NCBI RefSeq assembly: GCF_001907695.1
Contig: NZ_KV880637.1
Coordinates: 1,612,001 to 1,676,000 of the forward strand
Source: Thalassospira sp. TSL5-1
GTDB taxonomy: Bacteria; Pseudomonadota; Alphaproteobacteria; Rhodospirillales; Thalassospiraceae
Direction of reading: 5' to 3'
DNA length: 64,000 nt
The notes beneath the pieces are model-generated. The model was not told the origin of the DNA and did not search any database. It worked only from the letters and a program-made list of their open reading frames with translations. The position numbers and the translations under genes were made by a program. Of this stretch, positions 53,601-63,157 are shown piece after piece. Positions within the stretch are counted from its first letter, which is position 1. The number at the start of each line of letters is the position of its first letter.

Positions 53601-54175
53601 ACCTGCTGGGTGAAGAACAGTCCGGCCATATCAAGGAAGTCGGGATCGAGCTTTATCAGCAAATGATCGAAGAAGCCGTGGCCGAGGCCAAAGGGGAAAT
53701 CGAGGATGCCGCTGATGCCGGATTTGTGCCGCAAATCAATATCGGTATGCCGGTTTTGATCCCGGATCGTTATGTGCCGGATTTGGGGGTACGCCTTGGC
53801 CTGTATCGCCGTCTTTCCGAATTACGCACGCGCGAGGAAGTGGATCAGTTTGGCGCGGAAATGATCGACCGGTTTGGCAAACTGCCCAAAGAGGTTGAAA
53901 ACCTTCTGGATGTGGTGACGATCAAGCTTTGGTGCCGGGCATCCAACATCGAAAAACTTGATGCCGGGCCCAAGGGGGCGTTGATTACGTTGCATAACAA
54001 TGAATTCCCCAATCCGGCTGGTTTGATTGGATTTATCCAGCAGCAGGTCGGCGTTGCCCGCCTGCGGCCAGATCATAAAATTGTTTATACGGCAGGCTGG
54101 GACGGACCAACTGACCGATTGGAAGGTGTCAAACGCCTCATGCGTCGCTTGTCGGATATCGCGGCAAAGGCCTGA
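50678..54175 (+). CDS. mfd: Transcription-repair coupling factor
   Basis: It removes RNA polymerase stalled at lesions and recruits UvrA. The 1165-residue protein has a UvrB-like N-terminal module, the CarD/Tudor-type polymerase-interacting domain ([21 protein letters not shown] near 492-512), and a RecG-like motor: [18 protein letters not shown] near 644-661, [26 protein letters not shown], and [48 protein letters not shown]. A C-terminal UvrA-blocking domain follows. The start is a TTG, the only plausible start near sdhE. A strong terminator follows. Confidence 0.97.
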   Translation: [1165 protein letters not shown]

Positions 54176-54215
54176 TTTCAAAGGTTATTCATTTTTTGTA
54201 TCAGGGTGAAACAAT

Positions 54216-54250
54216 AATGGCGGCACCATATCTCGGTGCCGCCATTTGTT
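54216..54250. terminator. Bidirectional terminator between mfd and the FrnE-like gene
   Basis: Perfect 12-bp stem AATGGCGGCACC / GGTGCCGCCATT followed by TGTTTG, between convergent genes. Confidence 0.88.
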
Positions 54251-54268
54251 TGATTGTTCTGCGGGGAG

Positions 54269-54934
54269 TTATTGCAACATCAGGCTGTCTTCCTGGCGTG
54301 CCAGGCGGATCATGCGTTGTAAAATAGCCGGTTCCTGTGCGCCTGAAAGGGCATGGCGGCCATTAAACAAAAAACAGGGCACGCCACTGACACCCAATTG
54401 GTGGGCCAGGCGGCTTTCCTGCATAATGAATTCATGGTCCATATCGCCATGCAGATAATCAATGATCTCGCTGCGGTCTGCACCATGAGAAACCGCGATT
54501 TCGACAAGAATATTGCGATCTCCGATATCCTGGCCGTTCAAAAAATAGGCGGCAAAAATATCCTCTATCAAATCGCTGCCAATCGCGGGATTTTCGGCGC
54601 ACATTTTATAAATCAGCCGATGGGATTGTCTTGAATCCGGGGTTACGCGAATGGCATCAAAATCAAAATCGATACCAACACTGGCACCGGCGGCGGCGAT
54701 GGATTTATAAACGCGGTTCGCACTGTCCATGCCGCCGAATTTGGTGGATAAGTACCATTGCCGGTCAACGCCGCCTTCGGGAATATCGGGATTGAGCAAA
54801 AACGGCCGCCATTGAACGGCAAAGCCGGAAAGGTCTTCTTTTTTAAGGGCCTTTTCCAACCGTTTTTTGCCGATATAACACCACGGACATACAGTATCGA
54901 CAATCGCTTCGATGCGCATGGCGGAAAGCTGCAT
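54269..54934 (-). CDS. DsbA-family oxidoreductase (FrnE-like)
   Basis: A thioredoxin-fold protein with the redox pair CPWC at 16-19 in DTVCPWCYIGKKRLEKAL, a long helical insertion, and the cis-Pro loop GVSGVPCFLFNGRHALSGAQ near 180-199. It has no signal peptide, so it acts in the cytoplasm. FrnE-type members have been tied to polyketide isomerisation and oxidative-stress resistance, but the substrate is not shown here. It lies 30 bp downstream of deoB on the same strand. Confidence 0.88.
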   Translation of the reverse strand: MQLSAMRIEAIVDTVCPWCYIGKKRLEKALKKEDLSGFAVQWRPFLLNPDIPEGGVDRQWYLSTKFGGMDSANRVYKSIAAAGASVGIDFDFDAIRVTPDSRQSHRLIYKMCAENPAIGSDLIEDIFAAYFLNGQDIGDRNILVEIAVSHGADRSEIIDYLHGDMDHEFIMQESRLAHQLGVSGVPCFLFNGRHALSGAQEPAILQRMIRLARQEDSLMLQ

Positions 54935-54964
54935 GACCGTGATCCTTTCTTTTAAATACCAGCC

Positions 54965-56185
54965 TTAACCGTGCAGGAAAGACGTGCCGTGATCAAGCTT
55001 AACCCCAAGGTGATCCGCAACGGTTTGACCAATATCGGCAAAGGTATCGCGTCCGCCAATCGGGCCGGGCGCAATGGCCGGGCCAAATGCCAGAATGGGC
55101 ACCACTTCGCGGGTATGGTCATTGCCCCGCCAGGTTGGATCACAGCCATGATCGGCCGTAATAATCACCAGATCGCCGGGTTTTAATGCTGCCCGCAATT
55201 CGGGCAGGCGGGCGTCAAATTCTTCTAGCGCGTTGGCATAGCCTGGCACATCGCGGCGATGACCAAACTCCATGTCAAAATCAACCAGATTGGTGAAAAC
55301 CAGGCTGTTATCGGGGGCTTGCGCAATTTCACCCATCATGGCGTCAAACAACGCCATGTTGCCCGCCGCCTTGACCTTTTTGCTGATCCCGCGCTGGGCA
55401 TAAATATCGGCGATTTTACCCACCGAAATCACCGTGCCACCCGCCTTGGTAAAAATATCCAGCAAGGTGGGGTGGGGCGGCGGTACTGCAAGGTCACGAC
55501 GGTTGGCCGTGCGTTTGAAATCCGCCGGTGACGAGCCAACAAAAGGCCGGGCAATAACACGACCAATATTGTAAGGCTCCACCAAAGTGAACGCGGTTTC
55601 ACAAACCTCCATCAAACGGTCGAGGCCGAAATGTTCCTCGTGAGCGGCAATCTGAAACACGCTATCGGCCGAGGTATAACAAATCGGTTTGCCGGTCCGG
55701 ATATGTTCTTCGCCAAGACGGGCAATGATTTCGGTGCCTGATGCGTGGCAATTGCCCAGAATACCGGGAATGCCGGTTCGTTTGATCAATTCGTCGGTGA
55801 GCTCTGCCGGGAAGGTCGGGACTTCGGCGGGGAAATAGCCCCAGTCAAAATCCACCGGGACACCGGCAATTTCCCAATGGCCGCTGGGCGTGTCCTTGCC
55901 GCGCGAAACTTCGCGGGCAAAGCCATAGGCCCCGATGATGGCGCCACCATGTTCCAACCCCGGCGGCAGATGCCCGTTTACATCGCGCGCGGCCTCGCCA
56001 AGGCCAAGGGCCGTCATGTTCGGCACATTAAGTGGACCCTTGCGAAAATCGGTATCAGCCTGACCCCTGGCACAAAGTTCGGCGATATGGCCGAGGGTAT
56101 CGGAACCGGCATCGCCAAATTTTGCGGCATCCGGCGCGGCACCAATTCCAAAACTGTCGGCAACGATCAAAATGGCGCGTGCCAT
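54965..56185 (-). CDS. deoB: Phosphopentomutase
   Basis: It interconverts ribose or deoxyribose 1- and 5-phosphates, in nucleoside salvage. The 406-residue alkaline-phosphatase-fold enzyme has [13 protein letters not shown] near 7-19 (metal-binding Asp), SGHWEIAG near 100, the nucleophile Thr region near 85-95 ([10 protein letters not shown]), and [21 protein letters not shown] near 338-358 with metal ligands. The ATG at 56185 follows GAAAGGAT; the frame is open to 56209. deoC lies 79 bp upstream and supplies the next catabolic step. Confidence 0.95.
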   Translation of the reverse strand: MARAILIVADSFGIGAAPDAAKFGDAGSDTLGHIAELCARGQADTDFRKGPLNVPNMTALGLGEAARDVNGHLPPGLEHGGAIIGAYGFAREVSRGKDTPSGHWEIAGVPVDFDWGYFPAEVPTFPAELTDELIKRTGIPGILGNCHASGTEIIARLGEEHIRTGKPICYTSADSVFQIAAHEEHFGLDRLMEVCETAFTLVEPYNIGRVIARPFVGSSPADFKRTANRRDLAVPPPHPTLLDIFTKAGGTVISVGKIADIYAQRGISKKVKAAGNMALFDAMMGEIAQAPDNSLVFTNLVDFDMEFGHRRDVPGYANALEEFDARLPELRAALKPGDLVIITADHGCDPTWRGNDHTREVVPILAFGPAIAPGPIGGRDTFADIGQTVADHLGVKLDHGTSFLHG

Positions 56186-56264
56186 GTAAAATCCTTTCGT
56201 GGTCGTCACAAAGGGCAGGGACCAAGTTTACCCGCCTGTCATGGCCCAAAGATAGGCATTAATA

Positions 56265-57101
56265 TCAATAGCTGCCAGCATCGTTTGCCGGGGTTTCACC
56301 ATTGTCAAAACCGCATGTCTTTAACAGATCCGTCAGCACACTGCTGGCACCAAAGCGGAACGTCGACGGGCACGCCCAGTCCGGTCCCATCATATCGTCT
56401 GCAATTGCCAGATAAAGGGCAGCATCCTGCGTATTGCGTACCCCGCCCGATGCCTTGAAACCACAATCCAGGTTTTGTTCGGCCTTGGCATCGCGGATAG
56501 CGGCCATCATGGCAACGGCAGCTTCGGGCGTTGCGCCTGTGGCAACTTTGCCGGTCGAGGTTTTGACAAAATGGGCACCGTTGGAAATGGCAAGCCGTGC
56601 TGCATCATAAATCGCCTGGGCATCAGGATATTCACCGGTTTCAAGAATAACCTTCAATGTCAGAATGGGGCCACAGGCCTGACGGGTGGCGGCAATAACC
56701 TCGGCCGTGGTATCATGATCCCCGGCAAGAAATGCGCGATAGGGCATGACAAGGTCAATTTCGTCGGCACCGGCGGCAACAGCGTTGGCCGTTTCATCTG
56801 CAACACGTTGGGCGGTTTCATCGCCTTTGGGAAAATTAACGACCGTTGCGGTTTTTATCCCGCTTTTGCCCAGTGTTTTCCAGGCTGTTTCAATAAAGGG
56901 AGCATAAATGCAAACAGCGGCAGTATGGCCCGCAGGGGTTTGGGCTTTATGGCACAGGGCCTCGATTTTCTCGGCAGTGTCATCATCATTCAGGCTGGTC
57001 AGATCCAGAACAGAAATCGCCCGTTTGGCTGTTTCCTGATTGGCAATTGATTTTTTGTGTGCGTTTTCAATTATTTCTGGAATGGTATTTATGTCGAACA
57101 T
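56265..57101 (-). CDS. deoC: Deoxyribose-phosphate aldolase
   Basis: It cleaves 2-deoxyribose 5-phosphate to acetaldehyde and glyceraldehyde 3-phosphate. The 278-residue protein has the Schiff-base lysine in FVKTSTGKVATGATPEA near 180 (the first Lys of the motif) and the second Lys in LDCGFKASGGVR near 217, with DLVMPYRAFLAGD near 120. The ATG at 57101 is 8 nt downstream of GAGG; the frame is open to 57185 but upstream residues are not family-like. Together with deoB it degrades deoxynucleosides; no nucleoside phosphorylase gene is present here. Confidence 0.95.
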   Translation of the reverse strand: MFDINTIPEIIENAHKKSIANQETAKRAISVLDLTSLNDDDTAEKIEALCHKAQTPAGHTAAVCIYAPFIETAWKTLGKSGIKTATVVNFPKGDETAQRVADETANAVAAGADEIDLVMPYRAFLAGDHDTTAEVIAATRQACGPILTLKVILETGEYPDAQAIYDAARLAISNGAHFVKTSTGKVATGATPEAAVAMMAAIRDAKAEQNLDCGFKASGGVRNTQDAALYLAIADDMMGPDWACPSTFRFGASSVLTDLLKTCGFDNGETPANDAGSY

Positions 57102-57221
57102 TATCATTGCCTCAAATAACCAGGTCGTTCCGTCGCCCTTATCGTCGCTGTTTGATCCATTCGGCTTTAGGGCGTCTCCCATCACGTTATACCGGATACT
57201 GCGTAAGGTTTCATAACCGAA

Positions 57222-57258
57222 AAAGGCCCGGCATCGATTAAATGCGCGGGCCTTTATT
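57222..57258 (-). terminator. Terminator after the AotO-like gene
   Basis: Stem AAAGGCCCG / CGGGCCTTT with a 16-nt loop; on the minus strand it is followed by TTTTTC. It closes the amino-acid uptake cluster. Confidence 0.75.
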
Positions 57259-57279
57259 CACTATGTTTGCGGATATCGT

Positions 57280-58419
57280 TTATCGGGCGGTCAGCAAATT
57301 GCCGCTTTTACCAGCCAGAATTTCAGCCCCGGCAATAGAGCATAACAGCCCGCCAGGCACCACCAGGCGTCCGCCGACGCGGGCATACATGAACCCATCG
57401 GTACGGCTGCTAAACGGTGTTTTTTCGCCGGTTTCAGTATCAAGAACATATCCCAGTTCCTGACCTGCTTTAACATGGTTACCGGGTTTGGCAGAAAATA
57501 CAATCACCCCGCCATGTGTTGCGGTAACGCGGTCTACACCTGCAAGCGGTGTTGCATCGCATTTTGCTGCCGGAAGCGGGCCGGGATCGCCGGCAATAAC
57601 TTTACGGCGTTGCAGGAACCGGAACAGATTGGCCGCATCCTCGGCGGCGTAATGGTCATAAACATCCTGTTCGCCGCGCAATTCGATGGTGGTGGCCAAT
57701 GTTGCCATCGGAATGGGATATGTATCGCCAAATTTGCGGCGTAGCTCCACCCAGGGGCGGCTAAAGGCTTCGTCGAACGGATTATCACCGGATTCCTCGG
57801 CGATCAGGCAGGCACCGGCCCCCAATTGCGCACTCAAATCCGCTGCATCAGGCCAGCTTGAATCGCTGGTATAAATGTGCATGGCGGCTTCCCAGTCGCA
57901 ATGCAGATCCAGCACCAGATCGGCATCAATTGCCAGTTCTGCCAGCGAAAAACGCAAATCCTGCAAATCGGTCAAGGGACCGGAGGTCACCCGGCGTTCC
58001 TTGATCAGGCGGCGCAGTTCAGCCCGGATCAGGGCAATATTCTCGTCGGCATTCTGGCCCAGCTTACCCTCAACTATGGCAAGAAGTTCGTCACATAAAT
58101 CGGGATAATGCCGGTTGAAGTTTTGCCCGGTACGCATTTCAAAGCGGCCCAGCGGTTTCATGTCCACATATTGCGTGAAACCGATCGGGTTGGCAAAGGG
58201 GACAACAACGACTTCACCCGTGATGTCACCTGTTGCTTCGGCATCTGCCAGCAGCTTTTCAAGATGGTGAAGCACCAGGACGCCCGGCAGTTCGTCGGCA
58301 TGCAGGGCTGCCTGGAGATAGGCCTTGGGGCCTTTGCCCGGCGTACCGTAGGTGCGAACGGTCAGGGCACGTTGGGTGCCCATTTGGGGGCGAAGAAGCT
58401 CAATGCGCTTTTGCTGCAT
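57280..58419 (-). CDS. Succinylglutamate desuccinylase / aspartoacylase family hydrolase (AotO-like)
   Basis: A zinc-dependent hydrolase of N-acyl amino acids. The 379-residue protein has the metal ligands in AALHADELPGVLVLHHL near 38-54 and the His of VLDLHCDWEAAMHIYT near 168-183, and the region TIELRGEQDVYDH near 240-252 with the catalytic Glu. It is longer than AstE or aspartoacylase, with a C-terminal beta domain of the biotinyl-lipoyl-like type (HGGVIVFSAKPGNHVKAGQELGYVLD). In Pseudomonas aeruginosa a homologue, aotO, stands in the arginine/ornithine uptake operon aotJQMOP; the neighbourhood here is comparable. Substrate not proven. Confidence 0.82.
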   Translation of the reverse strand: MQQKRIELLRPQMGTQRALTVRTYGTPGKGPKAYLQAALHADELPGVLVLHHLEKLLADAEATGDITGEVVVVPFANPIGFTQYVDMKPLGRFEMRTGQNFNRHYPDLCDELLAIVEGKLGQNADENIALIRAELRRLIKERRVTSGPLTDLQDLRFSLAELAIDADLVLDLHCDWEAAMHIYTSDSSWPDAADLSAQLGAGACLIAEESGDNPFDEAFSRPWVELRRKFGDTYPIPMATLATTIELRGEQDVYDHYAAEDAANLFRFLQRRKVIAGDPGPLPAAKCDATPLAGVDRVTATHGGVIVFSAKPGNHVKAGQELGYVLDTETGEKTPFSSRTDGFMYARVGGRLVVPGGLLCSIAGAEILAGKSGNLLTAR

Positions 58420-58479
58420 TTCATACCTTTGAATTTGTTGTCTCTGTCGGTGGCGCCGACGGATGGGGGTTTAACATAT

Positions 58480-60672
58480 TCAGTCCCGGCGAACACCCGA
58501 AAGAAACCCGTCAACGGCAGCTTTCAGGGAAATGCCCTGCTGACTTAGTTCGTCGGAAACGCGGGTGACTTCCCGCGATGCCAGGTCAGATTCTTCCGAT
58601 GCCTTGGCAACGCCGTCAATCGAAGAAATAACCGATTGTGTCCCATTGGCGGCCGAATTGGCACTTTGCGAAATTTCTGCCGTGGCACTGCCTTGCTGTT
58701 CGATGGCGGCCGAGATGCTGGCTGTCAGGGTGCTCAGCTCACTGATCGTCCGGGTGATGGTTTCGATTGCCTTGACGGCTTCGACGGTTTCACCCTGAAC
58801 TTCGGCGATCTGACGGCCGATTTCCTCGGTGGCCCGGGCTGTTTGCGAGGACAGGTTTTTAACCTCGCCCGCCACAACGGCAAATCCCTTGCCCGCATCC
58901 CCGGCACGGGCGGCCTCGATGGTGGCATTCAGGGCCAGAAGGTTAGTCTGTTCGGCAATTCCGCTGATCAGGGCAACAATTTCGCCAATCTTGTTAACGG
59001 ACTGATCCAGATCCTGGATTTTGCTATTGGCAGCCTGTGCCTCGCTAACGGCTTCTTCGGATTTGGTCAGGGCCGTTGCTGAATTGCGGCCAATTTCATC
59101 AATCGAGGAAGAAAGCTCGGTCGTGGCTGTTGATACGGTCGTTACGTCATTTGAGGCACTTTGCGAATGCCCCAGGGCATCACTGCCAAGGTTTCTTGTT
59201 CGTTCGGCAGCCGTTTTCATCGATTGCCCAGCGTGATCAAGATGGCCCATAGAGGCATTGAGTTTTGTCAGAATATCGGTGATTTCATCTTCAAACTGTT
59301 CGGTAAGGCGTTGAAGTCGCTGGCTATACTCAAGCTGCTGGGCTTTCTTTTCTTCTTCCTGGCGCCGCATGTTGCGCCGTTCCTGGATATTGTTTTTGAA
59401 AATAGCCAGTGCACGGGCAAATTCGCCGATTTCATCGGTGCGATCCGTCGAGGGAATTTCAGCCGTCAGGTCATCATCGGCAAGGCGCATCATGGTGGCC
59501 CGAACATCGTCAAGCTGGCGAATGACACGGCGAACAATAAACTGGCCGACAAGCCCGATCACCAGCAGAATTGCAATGGCCCGCATGATCATGGAATTGC
59601 GCAGATCAGCGACAGGCGCCATAATTTCACTGACCCGTGCTTCGGCGATCATGGCCCAGGTGTTGGTGCCATATTGAATGGGCTTGTAAGCCGCAACCTT
59701 TTCGACATTTTGATCATCCTGATAGGTCATTACACCACTATTGCCAGCCAGTGCTGCGTCAACCGGTGCTGTCGCATGAAGGGCGGTCAATACTGCCTGC
59801 GAACGTTCGTCGCCTCCTGTCATCTGACGATCAACCGTGCGTAAAAGCTTATCGGGGCCCACAAGATAAATAGAGCCGGTTTCACCCAATCCGGCGGGAT
59901 CGGCGGTGACTTCGCTGATTTCCGTAACCGGTTGCTCAACAACCAGATAACCACGGACATCGCCCTTGTCTGCCACAATCGGGGCAACGACAAAACGCGA
60001 AATCAGATTGGGAACATTGCGAACAAAATCGCCAAAGGCAACCGGTGTGTTGGCGGGATCGGCCATCACCCCCTTAATGAGGGTCGCCAACGCCGGATAC
60101 GGAAAATTACCATTGCTAATGTTTTGGGCAAATTCATCGCGTTTATTGACGGAATAAATCACATCACCGCTTAAGGATACCAGCATAAGGGAACGGTAAT
60201 GGCGTTCGTTTGCAATTGCTCTTAGATCAACGTGGAAACGGTTGTGATAGCGGGTATAAGGCGTGCGCTCTTCGGGCTTGGTCAGTTCGGCGCGTTTGTC
60301 TGCCGGGTTCGGATTTTCATCAATAAACAGACGACGCAGGTTTTTGGCACCTCCGTCGCCCTCTAGGGCCCAACCAGATGCAAAACTGTCATTGGCTTCC
60401 TTGATCTGCAAACTGTTGGCAAGGCGTTCTACCGACTGGTTTTCAACATTCAGCAAACGGTTAAGTGTTGACGTCCTGGCGTCAAGCAAGGCCGTTAGTT
60501 TTTCGGCTGAAAGAGTACGAATGTCTTTTGAAGCCAGCCAGTAATCGGCGGCGCCAAGCACCAGAATGGAAATCAGGGAACTGATGGCAACAAGCAACGG
60601 CAGCTTGACGGCCAGACGCATATTTTTCTTACGCGAATGGGTCGCAAGGCCAGCGGCGGATGAACGCGGCAT
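58480..60672 (-). CDS. Methyl-accepting chemotaxis protein with dCache-like sensor
   Basis: A transmembrane chemoreceptor. The 730-residue protein has a first membrane segment at about 21-42, a periplasmic region of about 310 residues (45-355) of Cache type with two blocks ([34 protein letters not shown]), a second membrane segment at about 361-380, a HAMP domain (about 382-434), a coiled coil, and the conserved signalling tip [20 protein letters not shown] with [22 protein letters not shown] at about 563-604. No C-terminal CheR-docking pentapeptide is present. It lies between the permease gene and the AotO-like gene, so its ligand may be the transported amino acid (inference). Confidence 0.93.
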   Translation of the reverse strand: MPRSSAAGLATHSRKKNMRLAVKLPLLVAISSLISILVLGAADYWLASKDIRTLSAEKLTALLDARTSTLNRLLNVENQSVERLANSLQIKEANDSFASGWALEGDGGAKNLRRLFIDENPNPADKRAELTKPEERTPYTRYHNRFHVDLRAIANERHYRSLMLVSLSGDVIYSVNKRDEFAQNISNGNFPYPALATLIKGVMADPANTPVAFGDFVRNVPNLISRFVVAPIVADKGDVRGYLVVEQPVTEISEVTADPAGLGETGSIYLVGPDKLLRTVDRQMTGGDERSQAVLTALHATAPVDAALAGNSGVMTYQDDQNVEKVAAYKPIQYGTNTWAMIAEARVSEIMAPVADLRNSMIMRAIAILLVIGLVGQFIVRRVIRQLDDVRATMMRLADDDLTAEIPSTDRTDEIGEFARALAIFKNNIQERRNMRRQEEEKKAQQLEYSQRLQRLTEQFEDEITDILTKLNASMGHLDHAGQSMKTAAERTRNLGSDALGHSQSASNDVTTVSTATTELSSSIDEIGRNSATALTKSEEAVSEAQAANSKIQDLDQSVNKIGEIVALISGIAEQTNLLALNATIEAARAGDAGKGFAVVAGEVKNLSSQTARATEEIGRQIAEVQGETVEAVKAIETITRTISELSTLTASISAAIEQQGSATAEISQSANSAANGTQSVISSIDGVAKASEESDLASREVTRVSDELSQQGISLKAAVDGFLSGVRRD

Positions 60673-60694
60673 GGTGGGCGAAAACCTTTAAAAT

Positions 60695-60722
60695 TGCGAC
60701 CGGCGGCAGGACACCGGTCGCA
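60695..60722 (-). terminator. Hairpin between permease and chemoreceptor genes
   Basis: Perfect 9-bp stem TGCGACCGG / CCGGTCGCA; on the minus strand it is followed by ATTTTAAAGG. The short T-run suggests partial termination, so the chemoreceptor may be expressed at a lower level than the transporter. Confidence 0.55.
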
Positions 60723-60744
60723 CGTAATGGAAAACCAGATCAGG

Positions 60745-61497
60745 TCAGGCCTGGATGTCCGTTTTGATGGGTTGTTTTTTGTTTGCCTGACGAACTTCAT
60801 TGCGGCGCAGATATTTCTCCACACCTTTGAAACCAAAGGTCAGCACATAGACGATGACCAAATAGATAAACCCGGCGGAAATAAAAGCCTCATAGGGCAG
60901 GGCGGTACGCGCGACAATTTTACGCGCGGCACCTGTCAATTCCATCATGGTGACGGTGGAGGCCAGAGACGTTGCCTTGAGCGTAAAAATGACGTCATTG
61001 GTATAGGCAGGCCAGATGATCTGCCACATACGCGGGAAAATGATCCGGCGGTAGGTGGTAACGGGTGTCATACCGCAGGCACGGGCGGCTTCAATTTCAC
61101 CGCTGGGAACGTTGTTGATGCCGCCGCGCATGATTTCAGCGACATAGGCCGCCGTGTTAAGCACAAAGGTTAGCAGGCAATACCAGTAGGGATCCCGCAG
61201 ATAGGTCCATGTCCAGCTGTCCTGAATGCCATCAATATTGGCAATCAGCTGCCCAACGCCATAATACATCATGAAAAGCTGCGCCAGCAGCGGTGTGCCG
61301 CGAAATACATAGATAAAGCTGAAAGGCACGGCCTGCACCCAGACCTTTTTGGAGGTGCGGGCGATGGCCAGAGGAATGGCAAGCAGGCTACCGAAAATCA
61401 CCGATATGACCAGAAGCTGAAGCGTGAGTCCCAAACCCTGGATCAGCCAGCCATGATATTTATCGAGAACATAAATCAGATCTTCAAACATGATCAT
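60745..61497 (-). CDS. hisM: Polar amino-acid ABC permease, HisM-type
   Basis: The 250-residue protein is a HisM/ArtM/AotM-type permease: membrane segments near 19-45, 57-85, 100-120, 155-180 and 200-225, with the EAA motif GEIEAARACGMTPVTTYRRIIFPRMW near 132-157. It pairs with the HisQ-type gene, whose stop it overlaps (ATGA). The C-terminus (QANKKQPIKTDIQA) is hydrophilic. The specificity within the basic/polar amino-acid group cannot be read from the permease. The symbol is by family resemblance. Confidence 0.85.
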   Translation of the reverse strand: MIMFEDLIYVLDKYHGWLIQGLGLTLQLLVISVIFGSLLAIPLAIARTSKKVWVQAVPFSFIYVFRGTPLLAQLFMMYYGVGQLIANIDGIQDSWTWTYLRDPYWYCLLTFVLNTAAYVAEIMRGGINNVPSGEIEAARACGMTPVTTYRRIIFPRMWQIIWPAYTNDVIFTLKATSLASTVTMMELTGAARKIVARTALPYEAFISAGFIYLVIVYVLTFGFKGVEKYLRRNEVRQANKKQPIKTDIQA

Positions 61498-62186
61498 GCC
61501 CTCGCAATACCACGGGAAGCCCGCTTTTCAAGATAATGGAAAGCAATCAGCGATACCGTGGTAAAGGCCAAAAACATCAACATTGCCGTTAAATAAAAGG
61601 TGAAAGGTGCCTTTTCAGTCCCGGCACCAATTGCGGCCATGCGCAAAATCTCCTCAAGGCCAACAACCGAAATCAGCGCGGTATCCTTGATCAGAACCTG
61701 AAACAAATTGTTTAGCCCTGGCAGGGCAAAGCGCCAAAGCTGCGGCAGCTTGATGCGGTAAAATATTTGTGTGGGCGTCATGCCGCAGGCAATTGCCGCC
61801 TCGATCTGGCCCTTGGGAATGGCCAGCATGGCTGCGCGGAACACTTCGGATGCAAAAGCCCCCTGAACCAGTGCCAGGGCGGCAACACCAGACCAGAACG
61901 CCGGAATGTCAACGCGGGCGGACTCACCACTGATCAATTCAGCGATTTTTTGAACCGCAATCGTGCCGCCAAAATAGATAAGTAAAATGACCAAAAGTTC
62001 GGGAATGCCCCGGATAATAACCGTATAGCTTTCGCCAATCAGGCGCAGAACTTTATAGCGCGACAATTTTGCCGACGCTCCCAGCAGGCCAATAATAATC
62101 ATAAAGGGCAGGACGGTCAGGCATAATTTGATGGTGACAAGCCCACCATCAAGCATCTGGTCGCCACGCCCGTATAAATCAAACAT
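61494..62186 (-). CDS. hisQ: Polar amino-acid ABC permease, HisQ-type
   Basis: The 230-residue protein has five membrane segments and the EAA motif GQIEAAIACGMTPTQIFYRIKLPQLW near 125-150, after the typical IRGIPELLVILLIYFG near 58-73. Together with the HisM-type protein it forms the heterodimeric channel of the importer. It lies 88 bp downstream of the binding-protein gene, behind a terminator-like hairpin. The symbol is by family resemblance. Confidence 0.85.
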   Translation of the reverse strand: MFDLYGRGDQMLDGGLVTIKLCLTVLPFMIIIGLLGASAKLSRYKVLRLIGESYTVIIRGIPELLVILLIYFGGTIAVQKIAELISGESARVDIPAFWSGVAALALVQGAFASEVFRAAMLAIPKGQIEAAIACGMTPTQIFYRIKLPQLWRFALPGLNNLFQVLIKDTALISVVGLEEILRMAAIGAGTEKAPFTFYLTAMLMFLAFTTVSLIAFHYLEKRASRGIARA

Positions 62187-62217
62187 GTTTTCTCTCGCAA
62201 GCCTTGATGCCGGTTAG

Positions 62218-62272
62218 AAAAAGGACCGGCAATAAGGGAAGGGCGACACCAGAGTGCCGCCCTTTTCCGGTC
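62218..62272 (-). terminator. Attenuator hairpin after the amino-acid binding-protein gene
   Basis: On the minus strand GACCGG at one end pairs with CCGGTC at the other, enclosing the stem AAGGGCGGCAC / GTGTCGCCCTT, and CTTTTT follows. Its position between binding protein and permease suggests partial termination. Confidence 0.7.
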
Positions 62273-62274
62273 AA

Positions 62275-63072
62275 TCACCGCGGATGCAGGTTGATATTCG
62301 GGAAATATTTCTTGTTCAGTTTTTCATAGGAGCCGTTGCCCAGCATTTCAGCCAGAGCCTTGTTGAACATTTCTTTCAGGTCCTGGTCTTCTTTGCGCAG
62401 ACCAATGCCAACGCCTTCACCAAACCATTCAGACGGCGCAAATGTATCGGAAACGAAGCTGTAGCCCTTGCCTGCATCCGATTCTACCCATTTAACCAAA
62501 ACGCCGGAATCAGCCAGGGTTGCATCAATACGGCCAGCCGTCAGGTCAAGCAGAGCGTTATCCTGGGTGTCATACATGCGGATTTCGGCATTCGGGAAGT
62601 TGTCTTCCAGGAAGTTTGCATGCGTCGTGGAACGCTGAACACCAATGACCATGCCATCAAGTGCGTCTTCCATAACCTTGCCGTCTTTATAGGCTTCGAT
62701 TTTCATGCCATCTTTGCCAACAAAAACTGCCGGTGTAATGCAGTAATAGTTGGTGAAATCGATGGAACGCTTGCGTTCTTCAGTAATCGACATCTGGGCA
62801 ATGATGGCATCATATTTTTTTGCCAGAAGGCCCGGAATAATGCCGTCCCAGTCCTGGGCGACGATTTCGCATTCAACGCCAGCAGTTTTGCAAAGCTCTT
62901 TGGTGAAATCGACATCAAAACCCTGAAGGTTTCCGTCTTTGTCGATGAAGTTGAACGGAGGATAGGCACCTTCCGTTGCAACGACGACTTTTTCCCAGGC
63001 GGCACTTGCGGCAGATGCGCTAAGTGCAATACCGACAGCTGCAGCCGCAGCAGCCTTAATCCAGTTCTTCAT
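62275..63072 (-). CDS. Periplasmic amino-acid-binding protein (lysine/arginine/ornithine/histidine group)
   Basis: The 265-residue precursor has a signal peptide (MKNWIKAAAAAAVGIALSAS then AASA) and the class 3 binding-protein signature VVVATEGAYPPFNFIDKDGNLQGFDVDFTKELC near 30-62. It also has the ligand-site segments WDGIIPGLLAKKYDAIIAQMSIT near 78-100, TAGRIDATLADSG near 160-172 and GVGIGLRKEDQDLKEMFNKAL near 218-238. The FDVDxxKELC / QDWDGIIPGL pattern is that of HisJ/ArgT/AotJ, so a basic amino acid is likely. GGGAG stands 7 nt before the ATG. The gene lies 85 bp after the ATPase gene. Confidence 0.88.
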   Translation of the reverse strand: MKNWIKAAAAAAVGIALSASAASAAWEKVVVATEGAYPPFNFIDKDGNLQGFDVDFTKELCKTAGVECEIVAQDWDGIIPGLLAKKYDAIIAQMSITEERKRSIDFTNYYCITPAVFVGKDGMKIEAYKDGKVMEDALDGMVIGVQRSTTHANFLEDNFPNAEIRMYDTQDNALLDLTAGRIDATLADSGVLVKWVESDAGKGYSFVSDTFAPSEWFGEGVGIGLRKEDQDLKEMFNKALAEMLGNGSYEKLNKKYFPNINLHPR

Positions 63073-63157
63073 TCATAGTCTCCCTTGTTGTAACGGAAAG
63101 GCAACTTATGCTGCATCTTCCCTGTCCGGTCTGCCACCGCCAACCGGTATATCCAGA